DNA from: Blastomussa wellsi
Lineage: Eukaryota > Cnidaria > Anthozoa > Scleractinia > Plerogyridae
Reading direction: 5' to 3'
NCBI GenBank assembly: GCA_947652115.1
Contig: OX393563.1
Span: 8,504,159-8,568,158, forward strand
DNA length: 64,000 nucleotides
The translations under genes and the position numbers were made by a program. The notes under the pieces were generated by a model. That model did not search any database. It had not been told where the DNA came from and worked only from the letters and a program-made list of their open reading frames with translations. Below are positions 35,801 through 47,400 of this stretch, in pieces (positions within the stretch are counted from its first letter, which is position 1; every line of letters starts with the position of its first letter).

Positions 35801-38800
35801 CCTCGTATGTTTCTTTAATTTGGAACTGCACAGAACACCAATATTCCAGTAAAACATCCACTACATTGTAAAAGACAAAGAGTTTACAATGAGACCTTTC
35901 CCTGATCTGGAAATCAAGAAAAACATAACTGCAACAGATGCATGTCACTGATTTACAACAAATTATAACTAATTCCTCAAGATAAAAATCTCATTTGCAG
36001 AATTGCATGAAGGGTTGGCATTTCCCTGTTTTCAACATTGAACAAAAATTCTTAACAAGAAACAAAGAAAACAAATCAAAAGAGAACAAAACACTGCAGT
36101 AAGGTGCTGTCTTCTTACCTTTAATCCAGACATACACTGCTGCAGAAACAGCGAATACCAGTAAAAACAGGATAAAGAGAAAAGTTTCCAGATTGTTGGC
36201 AGTGACTCGCTTTACACCAAATAGAATTGTTCTTAGCAGCTTCCCCTGTCGTTAGTATTAAAAAAATATTAAATAAATAATGCACCTATTGGTAATAATT
36301 ACCGTACAGTAGCTGGTAATCTAGTACATTCCTGAAGATGTTGCTTAGTTTTATTTGAAATCTCCCCTCTGCAATGTACATGTACAATTTGTAATGGCCG
36401 TGAAAGAGTATCTCACCTGTGATGTATTGAATCCAGTCCTTAAGACATAAGCTATGGTTCCATTATCAGGGGCTATAAAATAAAAAAAACATAGGAACAT
36501 TTATCAAGCGATAACCAAATAGAGAGCTACAATCAGCTACTTGCATTGGTTATCCAACATTGAATTCACAAGTGCTGTTTTGCACATGTAGTTGTTGAGT
36601 TACCTTTCAAACCAGCCGACGTCTTGAGTGGAGGAGAATGTTGAACAACTTTTGTCCCTCCTGATAACACATGCAATTTACTGTGTTGCTCTAAGTCAAA
36701 CACTTCATCATCTGGCAAATCCTCAATTGGCTCCTATTTGTAAAATGTATAAAGAAGCACTGGAATCAATAAGTGACAATAATTAAATATGATGTACATA
36801 TTTTATGCACTACAGTTAGGAGATAAGTACATGTACCACATGAAACTGTTTGTTACGCTTTCTTGATGCAGTTTATTTGGTTCAGTGTTACACTTAATGG
36901 GATTTCTATTCATTTGTTAAAAGCATGTGCATGCACGCATGTGCCTACACTGTACATTAACATCTTGTGGGAGGTGCGGTAGCCTAATGGTTAGTGTGCT
37001 GGACTCCGGATTGAGCCTCTGCCGGGCTGGAAGTAAAATGCCATGGAGTTTATTGTGTCTTCTGTTGGTTCAAGCTTTTGAAAGCTAAGGCATGCACAGT
37101 TCAACTGGAAGTCTGATATTTTCAGACTTCAAATCAGTTCATTTCCAGAACAAGGGTGAGTATACAGGAAGTCATATCAAGATCAAGCATTCACAACTAC
37201 TACAGTGTGAAGTGAATGGTTTGGACTTAGAACTCTACCTTCATTTGAGGAACAGATTCTCCAGTCAACATGGCTTCATCCACAATACAGGAACCTCTCA
37301 CTAACATCATGTCGCATGGAATCAGTACATCAGAATTCTTAGGTCTCCCTGTAAGAATAGCCATGATGGTAATCACTGTATTACACTGTAGGTTCTTAGT
37401 CAAGCTTACACTTGCATTGACATTCCCAATAGTAGGGTTAGATAATAGGGCAGAGTAAGAAGTAAGGGTGTTGGAACACTCGGGGGTATTGCTTTGTAAG
37501 GTACTTCATATTTGACTAGGTCATTTGCCATTTTAATATTATGCCACTTCATATCTGAGCTTCATAAATTTGCGAGGACATTTCATGATGCCTATCATAA
37601 GGGTGGCCAAATGCCAAGTGGTCCATCCAGTCCAGTGGATTATTATAAAACATTATTATTATTAGCCCACCATACCTGCCTATCATAAAGGCAGAGAAAC
37701 ACCAGGTGACAAGTCAGAGAGACAAGCCACTGCAACAATAAGGCTTTGTGTGAGGCAGTGAATTTTTATTGCTTCGACGAATTTTGTCACTGCAATCAGT
37801 CACACAAATTCTAGTTTTGGATGCAGTACATACAGAGCGACTTGTCGTAGAGACCTGTTGCTTCAACTTGTCACCTATTGTGTCCTGGTCTTAACGAGGG
37901 GTCAATTCTTCATTATCTGAGCAGGGAAGGGAAATTTGGAAACATGAAGGATAAGTTGTGATGAAACACTGTTGCTTTACTGTTGCTTTACTGTGCAGTA
38001 CTATGAGGTTGAGTGACAGATTTAAGGTTACTATGCACCTTGGGACCGGCCATTTTCGCGAAATTTGGATTTTTATGCTAATCAATAGGTCTAAGCGTGA
38101 TCTTTCATCTAAAAAAAAAAATCAAAAAAATATTTTTTTAGCGGCGGAAGGTGTTTGCGGGTAATTGGGGGCGGCGTTTGTTTACGAATTGAGGGTTTTG
38201 TCTTTTCGCTATTTTCTCGAGTTGAATTTTTCGCTAGATAGGGTGACTTTCAAAAGCTGCAACTCAAGTGCAATTTGTTCAATTGCCGCCAAATTTGGAG
38301 AAAAGTTAGTTTAATATATAAACAACAAAAACGTGTCTGCGTATTTTTAATTTCCCAAAACTTTTTTGTTGAGAGCCATTTTTGTACGATAACTTCGATT
38401 AATTTTTGCTCTGTTTTGAAAAGGCGCTGTAACTTTTTAATGCAAACGAATTTGACAAAACGCAGACACGGTTTTTTAGGTCTTGGGGTCCGAAAACCGG
38501 AAAACAAACCAATTAAGCAAAATATTAAATTCGCTTTGAGTTGAAGCTGTCAGAAGCCGAATCACGCGCTTGCGTTCAGACTTCGCGGAAAAATCGGCAT
38601 TTCAGAATATTACAAAATGGATAGGATATTTAAAAAGCCAGCTCTATAAGCTTTAATTTGATATAGGGTTTTAGATATCTGCGATGTAACCCGCGCGCGC
38701 TACATCGCTTCGACGCGAAACACCCCTGAAGGTGCATAGTAACCTTAACTGCTGCTTTCGCTTCATACAACAGAAAAATTTATTTATTTAACAATTTATT

Positions 38801-41800
38801 TATTTACAGATTTATAAGAAGAGTAGAAGGGTTTGTCCCACAAATAGCCGCAAGGCAAGTCGAGGCGGGAAAAGGGACGTGTACAAGAAACATAATAAAA
38901 AAGACAAATCACAATAAAGATGGATAACGACTAAGCTTACCAATTGAACAAATATCTCCTGGAATAAGTTCAGAGCTTAAGATAGGTCTCCATTTTCTAT
39001 GCCTGTAAACCTGTGTTTTGAGCATGTTAAAAGCAGTTTATTTACATTGTACATGTACTTGTTACATATATGTAGGATTTACGGTGTCAAAGATAATGTG
39101 CTGTGGTGCATTTCTGTTACTGGTACATATATTTCCCCTCTGAAAAATGTGCACCCAGATCTAAAATATTGTTAAAATCTAGACAGTCTAAATTTATGAC
39201 CAAAAGATCCAGTGCATCCCTCCTTACAAATATACAAAGGACATGCCTGATTTTACATCTGATGTTTGTTTGTTTTAATACATGTATATAAATTTGATAT
39301 TTGTTACAGATGATGATTGTACTGTGCAACGCCATCAGCAATGCTCATGTTACTCTCACATAAAGGAAGGTTTACTATCCAAAATGAAAATTATTGATGA
39401 AAGACTTACCTTTTCCTTCAGTACTAACACAAGATATTGTTGCAAAATAATACTAAAGAGTAGACAAACCTTCAGCTCATTGAGCACCCCCCCCCCAAAA
39501 AAAAAAAAAAGTGGCAGACTAAAGAATGTCATGTACATGTACACTGCTACCAAAGTGCAAGTTAATAAATGTATCAACGAATTCACAACAAAAATGTAAA
39601 CAAATCCAAAGACTACACGGTATGGACTGGAAATCAACTTTAAATGCTGTACATATACATTTGCAAGCCAATGATCAGTTTTGTCTTCTTCAAGGTCAGG
39701 AGTAATGGCTAGTTTAGGTCTCTGTAAAAGTCGCTCCATACAGTGTATCTACTGCTTTCGGTCAGTTGTGTGACTGACTGCACAGACAAAATTCAGTAAC
39801 AGCAGCAACAATTTTCGTGAGGTAAATCATGACGTAAATCATTGCAGCATCTTATCCCAGTGACTCTCACCTGTATTAAGTATGGTTTGCTCCCCATATT
39901 TCTTATTTCCTTCATGTTCTTCAATTGCTGAAAAAATATATCATGACCAGTTACAGGTGATATCACAATCATAGTCATATGAGAAGGAAGGGGGGGGGGG
40001 GGGGGGTTGAAGGAGACTACACGCCCCGCAGTTTCGGAAATTGTTGAAATTTTTCATGCAAAAGGCTCAGGATTCAGGCAACAGTAGTAGGAAGGACACT
40101 ATTAATAAAACAAAACCGATGGTCTGTATCAAGCTGGTGTTAAAATGAAATAATAGAATGTTTAATCTGATTTTTCATTGCATGCCCCTTGTGCAAGGAC
40201 AACCTAGTACAACATGCTTTCACGTTTTAGTCAGCAAACTAGTGAATTGTAGTTTCAATAAGCATGCAGTTAATTTCAATTAATGCAATTTTTGGGCGTT
40301 TGTATACTGGTTTAATGGTCACACATTTCATATCACTTGAGAAATGTCATCTGATATTTCCAAGTTTGGGCTGCTTTGTGTTAAGACCAAACAAACTAGC
40401 AAAATGATTTGATAGATTGTATAACAGTGCTGCAAATACTTATTTCCTGTGAAAGGAAATGCATCTGACTATTCACAATTTTGATATTTAGAAAAAAACC
40501 GTAGTAGTGAATTTGAATGTCATATTTTTAAATAGTACTTTTCGATTTGTCAATGCAAATACACAGCTGGGATTTCATTGGAAAATGGCAAATTTTGGTT
40601 TGCCCTAGGCCGATGTTCGCCTGGTATTTGTAGGCCTGCCTGAATATAGGATACAGGTTTGTATTATGTAGATGTGTGAACTCTTTCTTCAGCAACATGA
40701 CGATATAACAGTTTATGTACCTGTTGAACAAGGGTGGCTTCAAAAGCAACCAACATGAAGAGAGTAAATACGCTGTAGTACCAGTACTCGTCAAGACACC
40801 ACAAGCCAACACAAAACACTTGAAATACAAAGAAAGGGGCAGTGGCCCTCTCTTTGAATAATTCACCAAACTCAGGAACATCCATCTGTAGCCTAAAACA
40901 AGAAAACACAATATGACAAATCATAATTGAAAAAACACATTTATGAATGTCTTACCTGTAAAAACAATGACTCTTTTCCTCATATAATCTATGCATAAAT
41001 CGCTGCCAATTAAAAATTCTTTTGTATGCATTCAAATTAGCCTCACTAACCTGGCTTGAGAGTAAAAATTATTTTGGCTTACTAGCTCAAATACGAAGTT
41101 AGTAAGGATAATTTAAATGAATGCAAAAATAATTTAGAACTGGAAGCCATTTATGCATATTCCCTGCCAGTTGCAAAGCCAAAGTAAGCATGACTTACTT
41201 TTGACAGTCAAGCGAAAAATTGCTCTAATGCAAGTAATAACATAATTCACAGACAGGGAAATGCAACAAGCTTACTCATTCAATCCATATTTTTTCTTCA
41301 CTCTATCAACCTCTGCTTCTTCTTGATACCCTTTACAACTGTTGTAATGTTCCATGGTTTCATTGATTGGAAAAGCCACCTGGCAGAATTGTTTCTTTTC
41401 TTCACTGTCATAGACATACTTTGTCTTTTGAAAGTTGAACCAAATAACTTCTTTTTGTGACTCTTTATCCTAAAACACAGTCAAAGAGTGCATTAGTTGA
41501 AGGTACCAGTGCTTTCAATACGAACTGACATTTACTTTGAGTGGAGTCTATCTGTAACTGATCCAGAGATAGTCAAAGGGAATAGGGTGAAGGTTGGCCC
41601 CTGCGTTCGTTCCTGCGTTCGTCCAGGAATGCAGCATTCTGATTGGTCAGAAATGACAGGCGTCATTATTGTTACAAAAACCAGGACAACTGAGGACAAG
41701 TAGGTCAAAACAAATCAAAGATGGCGTCCTTGAAGTATGTTCAGGACGCGTTCAGTGAGCTTTCGGTCAATTCTGATCCTCCGCTGCAGCTGAAACAAGA

Positions 41801-43573
41801 AGAGGCCGCTCTCTGTTTACTTGACGGAAGGGATGTTTCTGTCGTCATGCCGACTGGTTTTGGGAAAAGTTTCATCTTTCAGCTGTTCTCCACGGCAATC
41901 AAATACAAGAAATTATCACAAGGAAGGCAGATGAACACTGTAGTTTTAGTTATTTGTCCGTTGGTAGTTGCCGTTTGCTACGAGCGGGACTGTTCCCCTT
42001 TGCTGCATCACAGCTTGTAGAAACTTGGATAAAAAGCCAGCACAAGTTTCTTATTTTACGTCCACAAGGATTGCAAACACGCTCCGATAAACTTGGTGAC
42101 TTAAGAAATGAAAAGACCAATCACCGCCAGCACATTGCCGTGGCTTCCCTCCCGATTGGAGACTTTAAATAAATTTTCCATGGATTTCCGACCAGATTTC
42201 CCGGTACCGTACTTTACATTAAATGAACACTTGCACACATGGCAATAATCATTCCCTCTATTTACAACTTTTTTTTCGAGTTCCCGTGCCATCCATGAAG
42301 ATCCGACTTTCCAAAGATCTCCACGTGCAGAAAGTTGTCATGTTTGTTTACATTTCCTTCATTTCATCATTTGGTTGATTATTTGACACTTGGCGCGTGA
42401 TGAATTGACACCTAATTATCACGGCGCGAGGGGCGGAATTCGAAATTCAATAGTTTGCATGCGTTTCTCTTGAGCTGGCCCAAACACGAGAGCCTGCTCG
42501 CAGGCTAACCGACATGAGGATTTTAAAACAATGCTTACAGGCTCTCGCGTCTTCACCCCACCTCTTCGCTCGAGAATCTTTTCTTCGCGTGCCCCACTAT
42601 CTAAGAGCCTGGAACAGGCTAGTAACCTGGTGGTAATATGAATAGAAGAGTACTGCTTTTCTTATGCACTCACCTGCTCATGGTGGAGGTTAAGCAGCTC
42701 TGGCGAGCCATTGTTTGCTGTTGGAATAACTTTTACAACTGTGGCAAGAGTGGGAAGATTTGCCTGTGGAACAGAAAAAATATGTCACTAGTTAAAACTG
42801 AGAAATTGAAATTCAGCACTTTAATTAATTAAAGCTACTACTAACACCATAAAATAAGGTAAAGCCAAGCAGCCCATCCTGCTGGAGCTTATCACGGTTT
42901 CTGTAGAATTAAGCAGCTAGGAATATTTCAACTCCTCTATGGTTGGGATGCTTAGCTAGTCCATAACAGGGTTACACCCCAGCATTATTTTGCTGCTACC
43001 CATTTCTACGCCTTGGTGGAGACGGGCACTGTGAGAGTAAAGTGCTATGCCCAAGGGTACAACGCGGATTCCCGGCCAGGGCTTGAACCCGGACCGTCCG
43101 ATCCAGAGTCCAGTGCGCTAACCATTAAGCCACCATGCCTCCTAACTATTAGCTTTATTGGTAGGGACAAGAATAAAAGTTTAACGTTGATAAAATTAAG
43201 AAGATTTTTATAACGCTTGCTTACTAAGCTTACAATGTTGACGATTTTTTAAACTATTCTCCACGAAGTACACATAAGAACAAATATTAATTTTATTTAT
43301 TAAAGGTTTTCTCACCGCTGAACAAGTGAAGAAACATCGCACGTGAACAGACCAGTGACAAAACAGACAAGAAAGAATTTGCAATATTCCGACCACAGCT
43401 AAGGCAATCAGACCCGCTTCAAAATAATCCGTGACGCCGTATACCACCGTCCAGAAGTACAGCCATGTTAAGTATATCGGTATAAATGGTCCTAAGTAAA
43501 AATGAAGTAAAAGTGGCCTAATCCTATACAATTTTACATACTCTAATTCATCATTTAGTGATTCGGCAGCCAT
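25660..43573 (-). CDS. ATP13A1: P5A-type ATPase ATP13A1 (ER membrane-protein dislocase), 3' end not found
   Basis: 27 exons in transcription order: 43316-43573, 42674-42763, 41276-41469, 40721-40892, 39871-39927, 38941-39010, 37239-37348, 36604-36733, 36417-36472, 36119-36245, 35422-35559, 34903-35023, 34115-34445, 33697-33807, 33254-33379, 32512-32626, 32144-32256, 31273-31371, 31077-31173, 29819-29910, 29038-29193, 28767-28884, 27713-27848, 27218-27278, 26933-27075, 26296-26407, 25660-25803. All phases agree: 1159 aa, human 1204. The family uses ATP to extract mistargeted helices from the ER membrane. Seen: N-terminal membrane hairpin, '[20 protein letters not shown]', TGES (~309), P5A-specific 'PPELP' (~446) in M4, phosphorylation motif 'DKTGTLT' (Asp ~489), 'KGAPE', '[10 protein letters not shown]', '[13 protein letters not shown]', a Lys-rich insert, then C-terminal membrane helices up to '[12 protein letters not shown]'. 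The last exon ends with a gtaaaa donor; the final ~40 residues (last helix) were not located. Start M chosen at 'MAAES'; an ATG at 43606 adds 11 residues. Confidence 0.93.
26528..26852 (+). repeat. Minisatellite of ~18-bp units with a ~118-bp higher-order period
   Basis: Units of the form 'gcgcgggaaaatgctccaa' repeat about 17 times with variation. A marker variant 'gggaagcttgaaatgcgcc' at 26620 recurs as 'gggaaccttgaaatgcgcc' at 26738, 118 bp later, showing a higher-order duplication. Lies in an ATP13A1 intron between the exons at 26296-26407 and 26933-27075. The open frames over it on both strands are repeat artefacts. Confidence 0.9.
27345..27562 (-). mobile_element. tRNA-derived SINE copy, internally deleted
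   Basis: Same family: 'gtaagagcctagtggttcat' at the tail side, 'tttctactccccctggatgg' in the body, and a well-kept B box ('ccagggctcgaacccggg'). About 60 bp of the body is missing relative to other copies. In an ATP13A1 intron. Confidence 0.8.
28236..28515. mobile_element. Large foldback with hammerhead-like cores (Penelope-related terminal repeat)
   Basis: A left tail 'ctaaagaaactgtggtgctg' is followed by arms of about 100 bp: 'aatttggttttatcaactgg' through 'attcaagtgctgacgtttcg' and their reverse complement ending at 28515. The inner part has 'tccgacgaagggctaacgct' plus 'cgaaacgtcag' on both strands, a CNGACGA-stem-GAAAC-GTC arrangement like a hammerhead core but with C at the position normally U. 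Related copies are at 32812-32946 and 57416-57515. In an ATP13A1 intron. Confidence 0.7.
29431..29772. mobile_element. Inverted-repeat element ('gtttaccat' termini)
   Basis: Begins 'gtttaccatctcccaaaaaa' and ends 'ccgtgtaaatggtaaac', with inner 'cggaatttcc' and 'aaacggaaatttcc' blocks in both orientations. Ends 46 bp before the ATP13A1 exon at 29819-29910. Similar blocks appear at 4380-4665. Confidence 0.6.
30451..30767. mobile_element. TIR MITE with TA target duplication (Tc1/mariner- or PIF-like)
   Basis: Outer TIRs 'ctaacaaaatagcctc' and 'gaggctattttgttag' are perfect and flanked by TA on both sides (30449-30450, 30768-30769). Inward pairing continues with 'gtaaagttagcacggtcatt' and 'aatgaccgtgttaactttgc', then 'cattttgataacttgttttc' and its complement at the centre. 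No coding content. In an ATP13A1 intron. Confidence 0.8.
32812..32946. mobile_element. Short copy of the 28236-28515 foldback family
   Basis: 'ctaaagaaactgtggtgctg' and 'cgtcggtgggaagtataaca' match the 28236 copy, followed by short arms 'tttatcaactgggttgataa' and its complement around 'ccaccgtaaagacattcttt'. The hammerhead-like middle is absent. In an ATP13A1 intron. Confidence 0.8.
36966..37041 (+). mobile_element. SINE head fragment (tRNA-like part only)
   Basis: 'gtgggaggtgcggtagccta' and 'atggttagtgtgctggactc' match the tRNA-like head of the SINE family, then homology stops after 'gccgggctgg'. Only about 75 bp remain. In an ATP13A1 intron. Confidence 0.75.
37712..37875. mobile_element. 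Degraded inverted-repeat element
   Basis: 'aggtgacaagtcagagagac' and the complement of 'gtagagacctgttgcttcaa' with 'cttgtcacct' pair imperfectly, with 'aattttgtcactgcaatcag' and 'gcagtgaattt' pairing inside. Ends are approximate. Confidence 0.45.
38026..38744. mobile_element. Non-autonomous piggyBac-like element with TTAA target sites
   Basis: The 14-bp perfect TIRs 'ggttactatgcacc' and 'ggtgcatagtaacc' lie directly between TTAA at 38022-38025 and TTAA at 38745-38748, the strict target duplication of piggyBac transposons. The 719-bp body has no transposase frame. It sits in the ATP13A1 intron just upstream of the exon at 38941-39010 on the map. Confidence 0.8.
41721..42020 (+). pseudogene. 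RecQ-like helicase N-terminal fragment, antisense in ATP13A1 intron
   Basis: A 99-codon frame begins '[16 protein letters not shown]' and carries '[19 protein letters not shown]' followed by '[12 protein letters not shown]', a Q-motif-like segment and Walker A (residues 44-50) of a RecQ-family DNA helicase. After 'VLVICPL', where intact helicases continue with motif Ia and then the DEAH box, the frame diverges and stops. No further helicase motif is seen to 42630. It is therefore a truncated copy, perhaps carried by a mobile element, inserted opposite to ATP13A1 between exons 41276-41469 and 42674-42763. Residual expression as a small protein cannot be excluded. Confidence 0.65.
42857..43142 (-). 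mobile_element. tRNA-derived SINE copy
   Basis: Full-length family member on the minus strand: tail 'ggtaaag' side at 42857, body 'actgtgagagtaaagtgcta', B box 'cagggcttgaacccgg' and A-box region 'gcgctaaccattaagccacc' near 43142. In ATP13A1 intron 1. Confidence 0.85.
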
Positions 43574-43685
43574 ATTGAAAGCCGACAATAACCTCACTGT
43601 ACGCATGAATTTTGATTGAAACCGCTAGTCGTACAAACTGCAGATTCAAATTCGTTTCCAGTGACTTCTCGGCATTCACGAGGAC

Positions 43686-44320
43686 TTATTTCGCCAAAGC
43701 TTTCGCCATGTTCTGCAAGAAGGCCTCTCGGTCACAAGAGGCAAAGATTTCATCCGTGTAAAGAAGCATGGCCTTGGTATCGTCAAGTGTTTTGAAGTCT
43801 CCAAAGTTCTTGTGTAAATACGTGCGGATTTCGCCGCCATCGAGTGTCGTTTGCTACGTGCATTCACTGCTTGCGGTACAAACTTACGATGTACGTATTT
43901 GTACAAATTATGTACATACACCGCTTAAACTTCTTATTGGTATTCAAGTATTACAACTAGATTACGTGCACTGTGTAGTGTCCTAGGTCAAATCAAATTA
44001 GAAAAATAATTCAACCACTCAAAATGGGCTTGATATTTCTCATGCAGACTGACCTTCGTTTTGCACATGGCGACACATGCATCATGATGTAATGATTTCA
44101 TTGTTGTAGTTATACAATATCTGTGCATTTGAACGCAATCAATTTGTTGAAATTCCAAGTGTAATTTGTGTTGTCATTTACCTTGGTGTGATCAGCTGAC
44201 CATTGTATGAGTCGAGCATATTCCACAGGCAAATCTTTGTTGCCATAATTTCCAACTTCTAGCATAAAATTTAATGCAGAGACTAATTTTCCGTATCCAG
44301 AACAAATGCAAAATAAATGA
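43686..44320 (-). CDS. Two orphan exons of an unidentified minus-strand gene
   Basis: An upstream frame at about 44182-44320 reads 'SALNFMLEVGNYGNKDLPVE' then 'YARLIQWSADHTK' and ends at a donor (AAG|gtaaat). A second frame at 43686-43862 begins after 'cacgtag' and reads 'QTTLDGGEIRTYLHKNFGDF', 'KTLDDTKAMLLYTDEIFASC', 'DREAFLQNMAKALAK' and TAA. The two join in phase 0 and the result looks like genuine, helix-rich protein. I do not recognise the family and found no earlier exon, since the region above 44400 is occupied by the C6orf136-like gene on the other strand. It could be the end of a nested gene or a decayed copy. The stop lies only 113 bp from the ATP13A1 start codon, in the presumed promoter. 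Confidence 0.45.
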
Positions 44321-44421
44321 ACAAAATGCAAAATGGTAATATTTATGTTCACTTGTTGGAAATCTTTAGTACACATGACTTTTCCTCTTATTTGTTTTAG
44401 GTTCAAAGACCCTGTATTTTT

Positions 44422-47400
44422 ATGTTCAACAAGGGAAAGAAAACTGAGAAAGGGAAAGTCCCTGGACAGGAGAGAGATCCTACACAGGGTTCATTTTCTT
44501 TTCATGGAAGAGGAAAAGTTTCCCTTCACAAGAGCAACCTCCAACCTCTGAAATCTTTGAGGCAAAATAAAGGAAGAATTGAGATGTATGAGAAACCAAA
44601 GGATGCATCATCTCTGATGACCAAGTGGAATTATGACCCTCTGATGGATCATAAGCAGTTGGTTTTAATGATTTTTAAACAAGATGAATTCACTGGGAGG
44701 TCCTCCTTTGATCATAAAGAGAATCTAGCTCTGTTAAACTCTTCTATTCTTCGAGAGAAAACAAAGCCTCTAAAGGCACCACCAGGGAAACTGAAAACCA
44801 AACAAACATTAACCAGTGTTCACAAGTCCTTGAAAGGACAGGACTCCAAGCAGCAGCAACTGAAGGAACAAGTTTCCCAGATTCCATATTCAGATCAGTT
44901 AATAAACAACTCTATTTCAGAAGCAGCAATATTGTTTGCAGACTTTTGTAGTTTTGGAAGTGATGTAAAAAAGCCAGATGCCAAAAAAGTTTTTAAAAGT
45001 GGACCAGACCCGACACAGCTGTCCTCAATATTGCTGGAACTGAGAGAGAGGGTGAGATTTATTGTGTATATACCATCTTTTTTCCTTATGAATTTTAAAG
45101 TCACTGCATAGGGACCCTATCTTGGTGAAGTCCAACAATAAACATGGCTTAAATTTCTGAGACTGTGCTTAAAGGAGCTACGTTATCATTCGTGCAATTT
45201 AGTCTAAATTCTTCAAAATCATCATTTCCAATCCGTTTCCATCTTCTCCATCCTTTTTGGTTTAGTTTCAGTCCTTTGGTGTTTTTCTTCCCTAGCAAAC
45301 TATATTTTTAAGTTTCCTACATTTTAAGGGTTATTTAGGTTGTTATAGAAATGATTCAAAATATTGTGACGTGGCTCCTTCAACATAATTTGGTGACAGG
45401 CAGAATCAGTAGGATACTGATGCAAACACAGGAAGATCCAAGTTTTGCCAAAATTGTGTCCTTGTTATAGCCTCACAAAATGGAAAGAACATTGTTGACT
45501 CATCCCCAACTCTTAAAATAATATTTTTGCAAGTGAATACTAGATAGTTCTTGGATAGATTTCTGTAACAAGGGCCTGACAGTATTCAGTAGGGGTCACA
45601 AACCAGTGACCAAATTCAATAGCAGCAGAACACAGTTTGAACATTCAGGGCTCGACACAAACGGTAGCCAACTAGCCACAGACTGGCTAGCCAGTAAACA
45701 AAATGATTTTGGCCGAAGAAGTTTCTGTCTTTCCTCAAGCAAGACAAACAGTTTTCTCCGAAACAAGGTCAGAATTTCGTTTCATTTCATTCACTGGGCC
45801 ATGTGCCACAAAAGTTATTGTTTTGTTATTGGAACTGGAATATTACTTTAAGTTATGAACTCAAGAGAATTGCCTGGCATGCGTTGTGGTTTCAAGTCTT
45901 GCTAGTAATTCTGCTGTAAATGGACCTAGCCAACATCAACGCTGGGCAAGGAATTTTCTTTTGGGCTAGTAACATCCAAGTTGTCACTAGCCACTTGGCT
46001 AGTAAGTTGAAAAGTTAGTGTCGAGCCCTGACATTATTGTTGCAACGCATGTCATGCTGGCAGGTATGTAAATGTGATTGATTTATTCTATTTTTTCAGA
46101 TTCCAGAATTTTTTCTGAAGAGGCCAAATTATGCTATATATCACAAGAAAATTAAATTTGTTAACAACATCACTGGAATTACAACACAGTAAGTATAATA
46201 TTATCCGGCCTCAAGAGTCCACGTGGGCCCGAAGAGGATAAATAATAATAAATAAAATAAGTATAATATTATGGACGTTGCTGACACATTTTCTGCAGGC
46301 TTATATGTGTATGTTTATTTTACGGACTGCATTGCTTTTGCAGTACCTCCTGTGGGAGGCATGGTGGCCTAATAGATGTGGTCCAAATCAGACGGTCCGG
46401 GTTCGAGCCCTGGCCGGGCTTCTGCATTGTGTTTTTGGGCAAGACACTTTACTCTCACAGTGCCTCTCCACCCAGGTGTATAAATAGGTACTGGTGAAAT
46501 AATACTGGGGGTAACCCTGCAATGGATTTGCATCCTATCTACGGGGGAGTAGAAATATTCCTAGCTGCTTAATGCTACAGAAACCGGGATAATCTCTGGC
46601 AGTATCGGCCACTAGGCACAAGGCTTTTCCCTCTGCTGTGACAAGCCGACCCCTAGACATATAATGCTCCCATAGCTGGCAATCCCCACAACACAGCCAT
46701 GAGCCCTACATAGTCCTCCAGCCACCTGTCACACTGAGTTAACAGAAGCGACACTTCACTCCCAGTGCCTCTCACCAGCGTCATTGCAGAGTGTTGGTGC
46801 AGCCTGACAGAATGCTGGGGAGCAACCTGCAATGGACTAGCATCCCCTTAATGCTTCTAACTGTTTCATGCTACAGAAACCTGAGTTCTACACTTCCAGG
46901 GTTTATGAGTCACCGAGCTTAAATGGATCTACTACAAATACTTTCGAACAAACAAAGCAAAGAAATGAAATTTACAGCAAGTCTATGGGTCACACTAAGA
47001 ATTTACATGTTCAGTCATAGTTTAGAGAGAAACATGATTATGAAGCACGGCAAACTTCAGAGGATTAAACAAAGAAGAAAACATAAAGGTCCATGGCCTT
47101 TTTGTTTAATTTGTGGTTATGTGCACTATCATAGCATTAACCAAAGTGTCATTTTGTTTGGTAGCACAGGCAGAAGTAAGCACCTGTTATGTTTTATGCA
47201 TACCCAAGGCCAAAAAATGGACAAAACATAGGCTGAAAAAGCATGAAGAATTGACAAGCTTTATTCATAACCATTTCCCTCTTAGTGTTAGTTCAGTAGA
47301 GTCTGGTCTGATGTCATTCTATAATTTCTTGTTCCTTCTTTGTTTTCAGTGGAATATATCCTTATAAAAGCCAGGTAAGTGGCTTGAGATTGCTAATGCT

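Noticed and set aside
46352..46425. tRNA gene (good B box, tRNA-like head)
   Set aside because: The same sequence recurs eight times with a common 200-bp body and tail, so it is a SINE head. The acceptor stem does not close.
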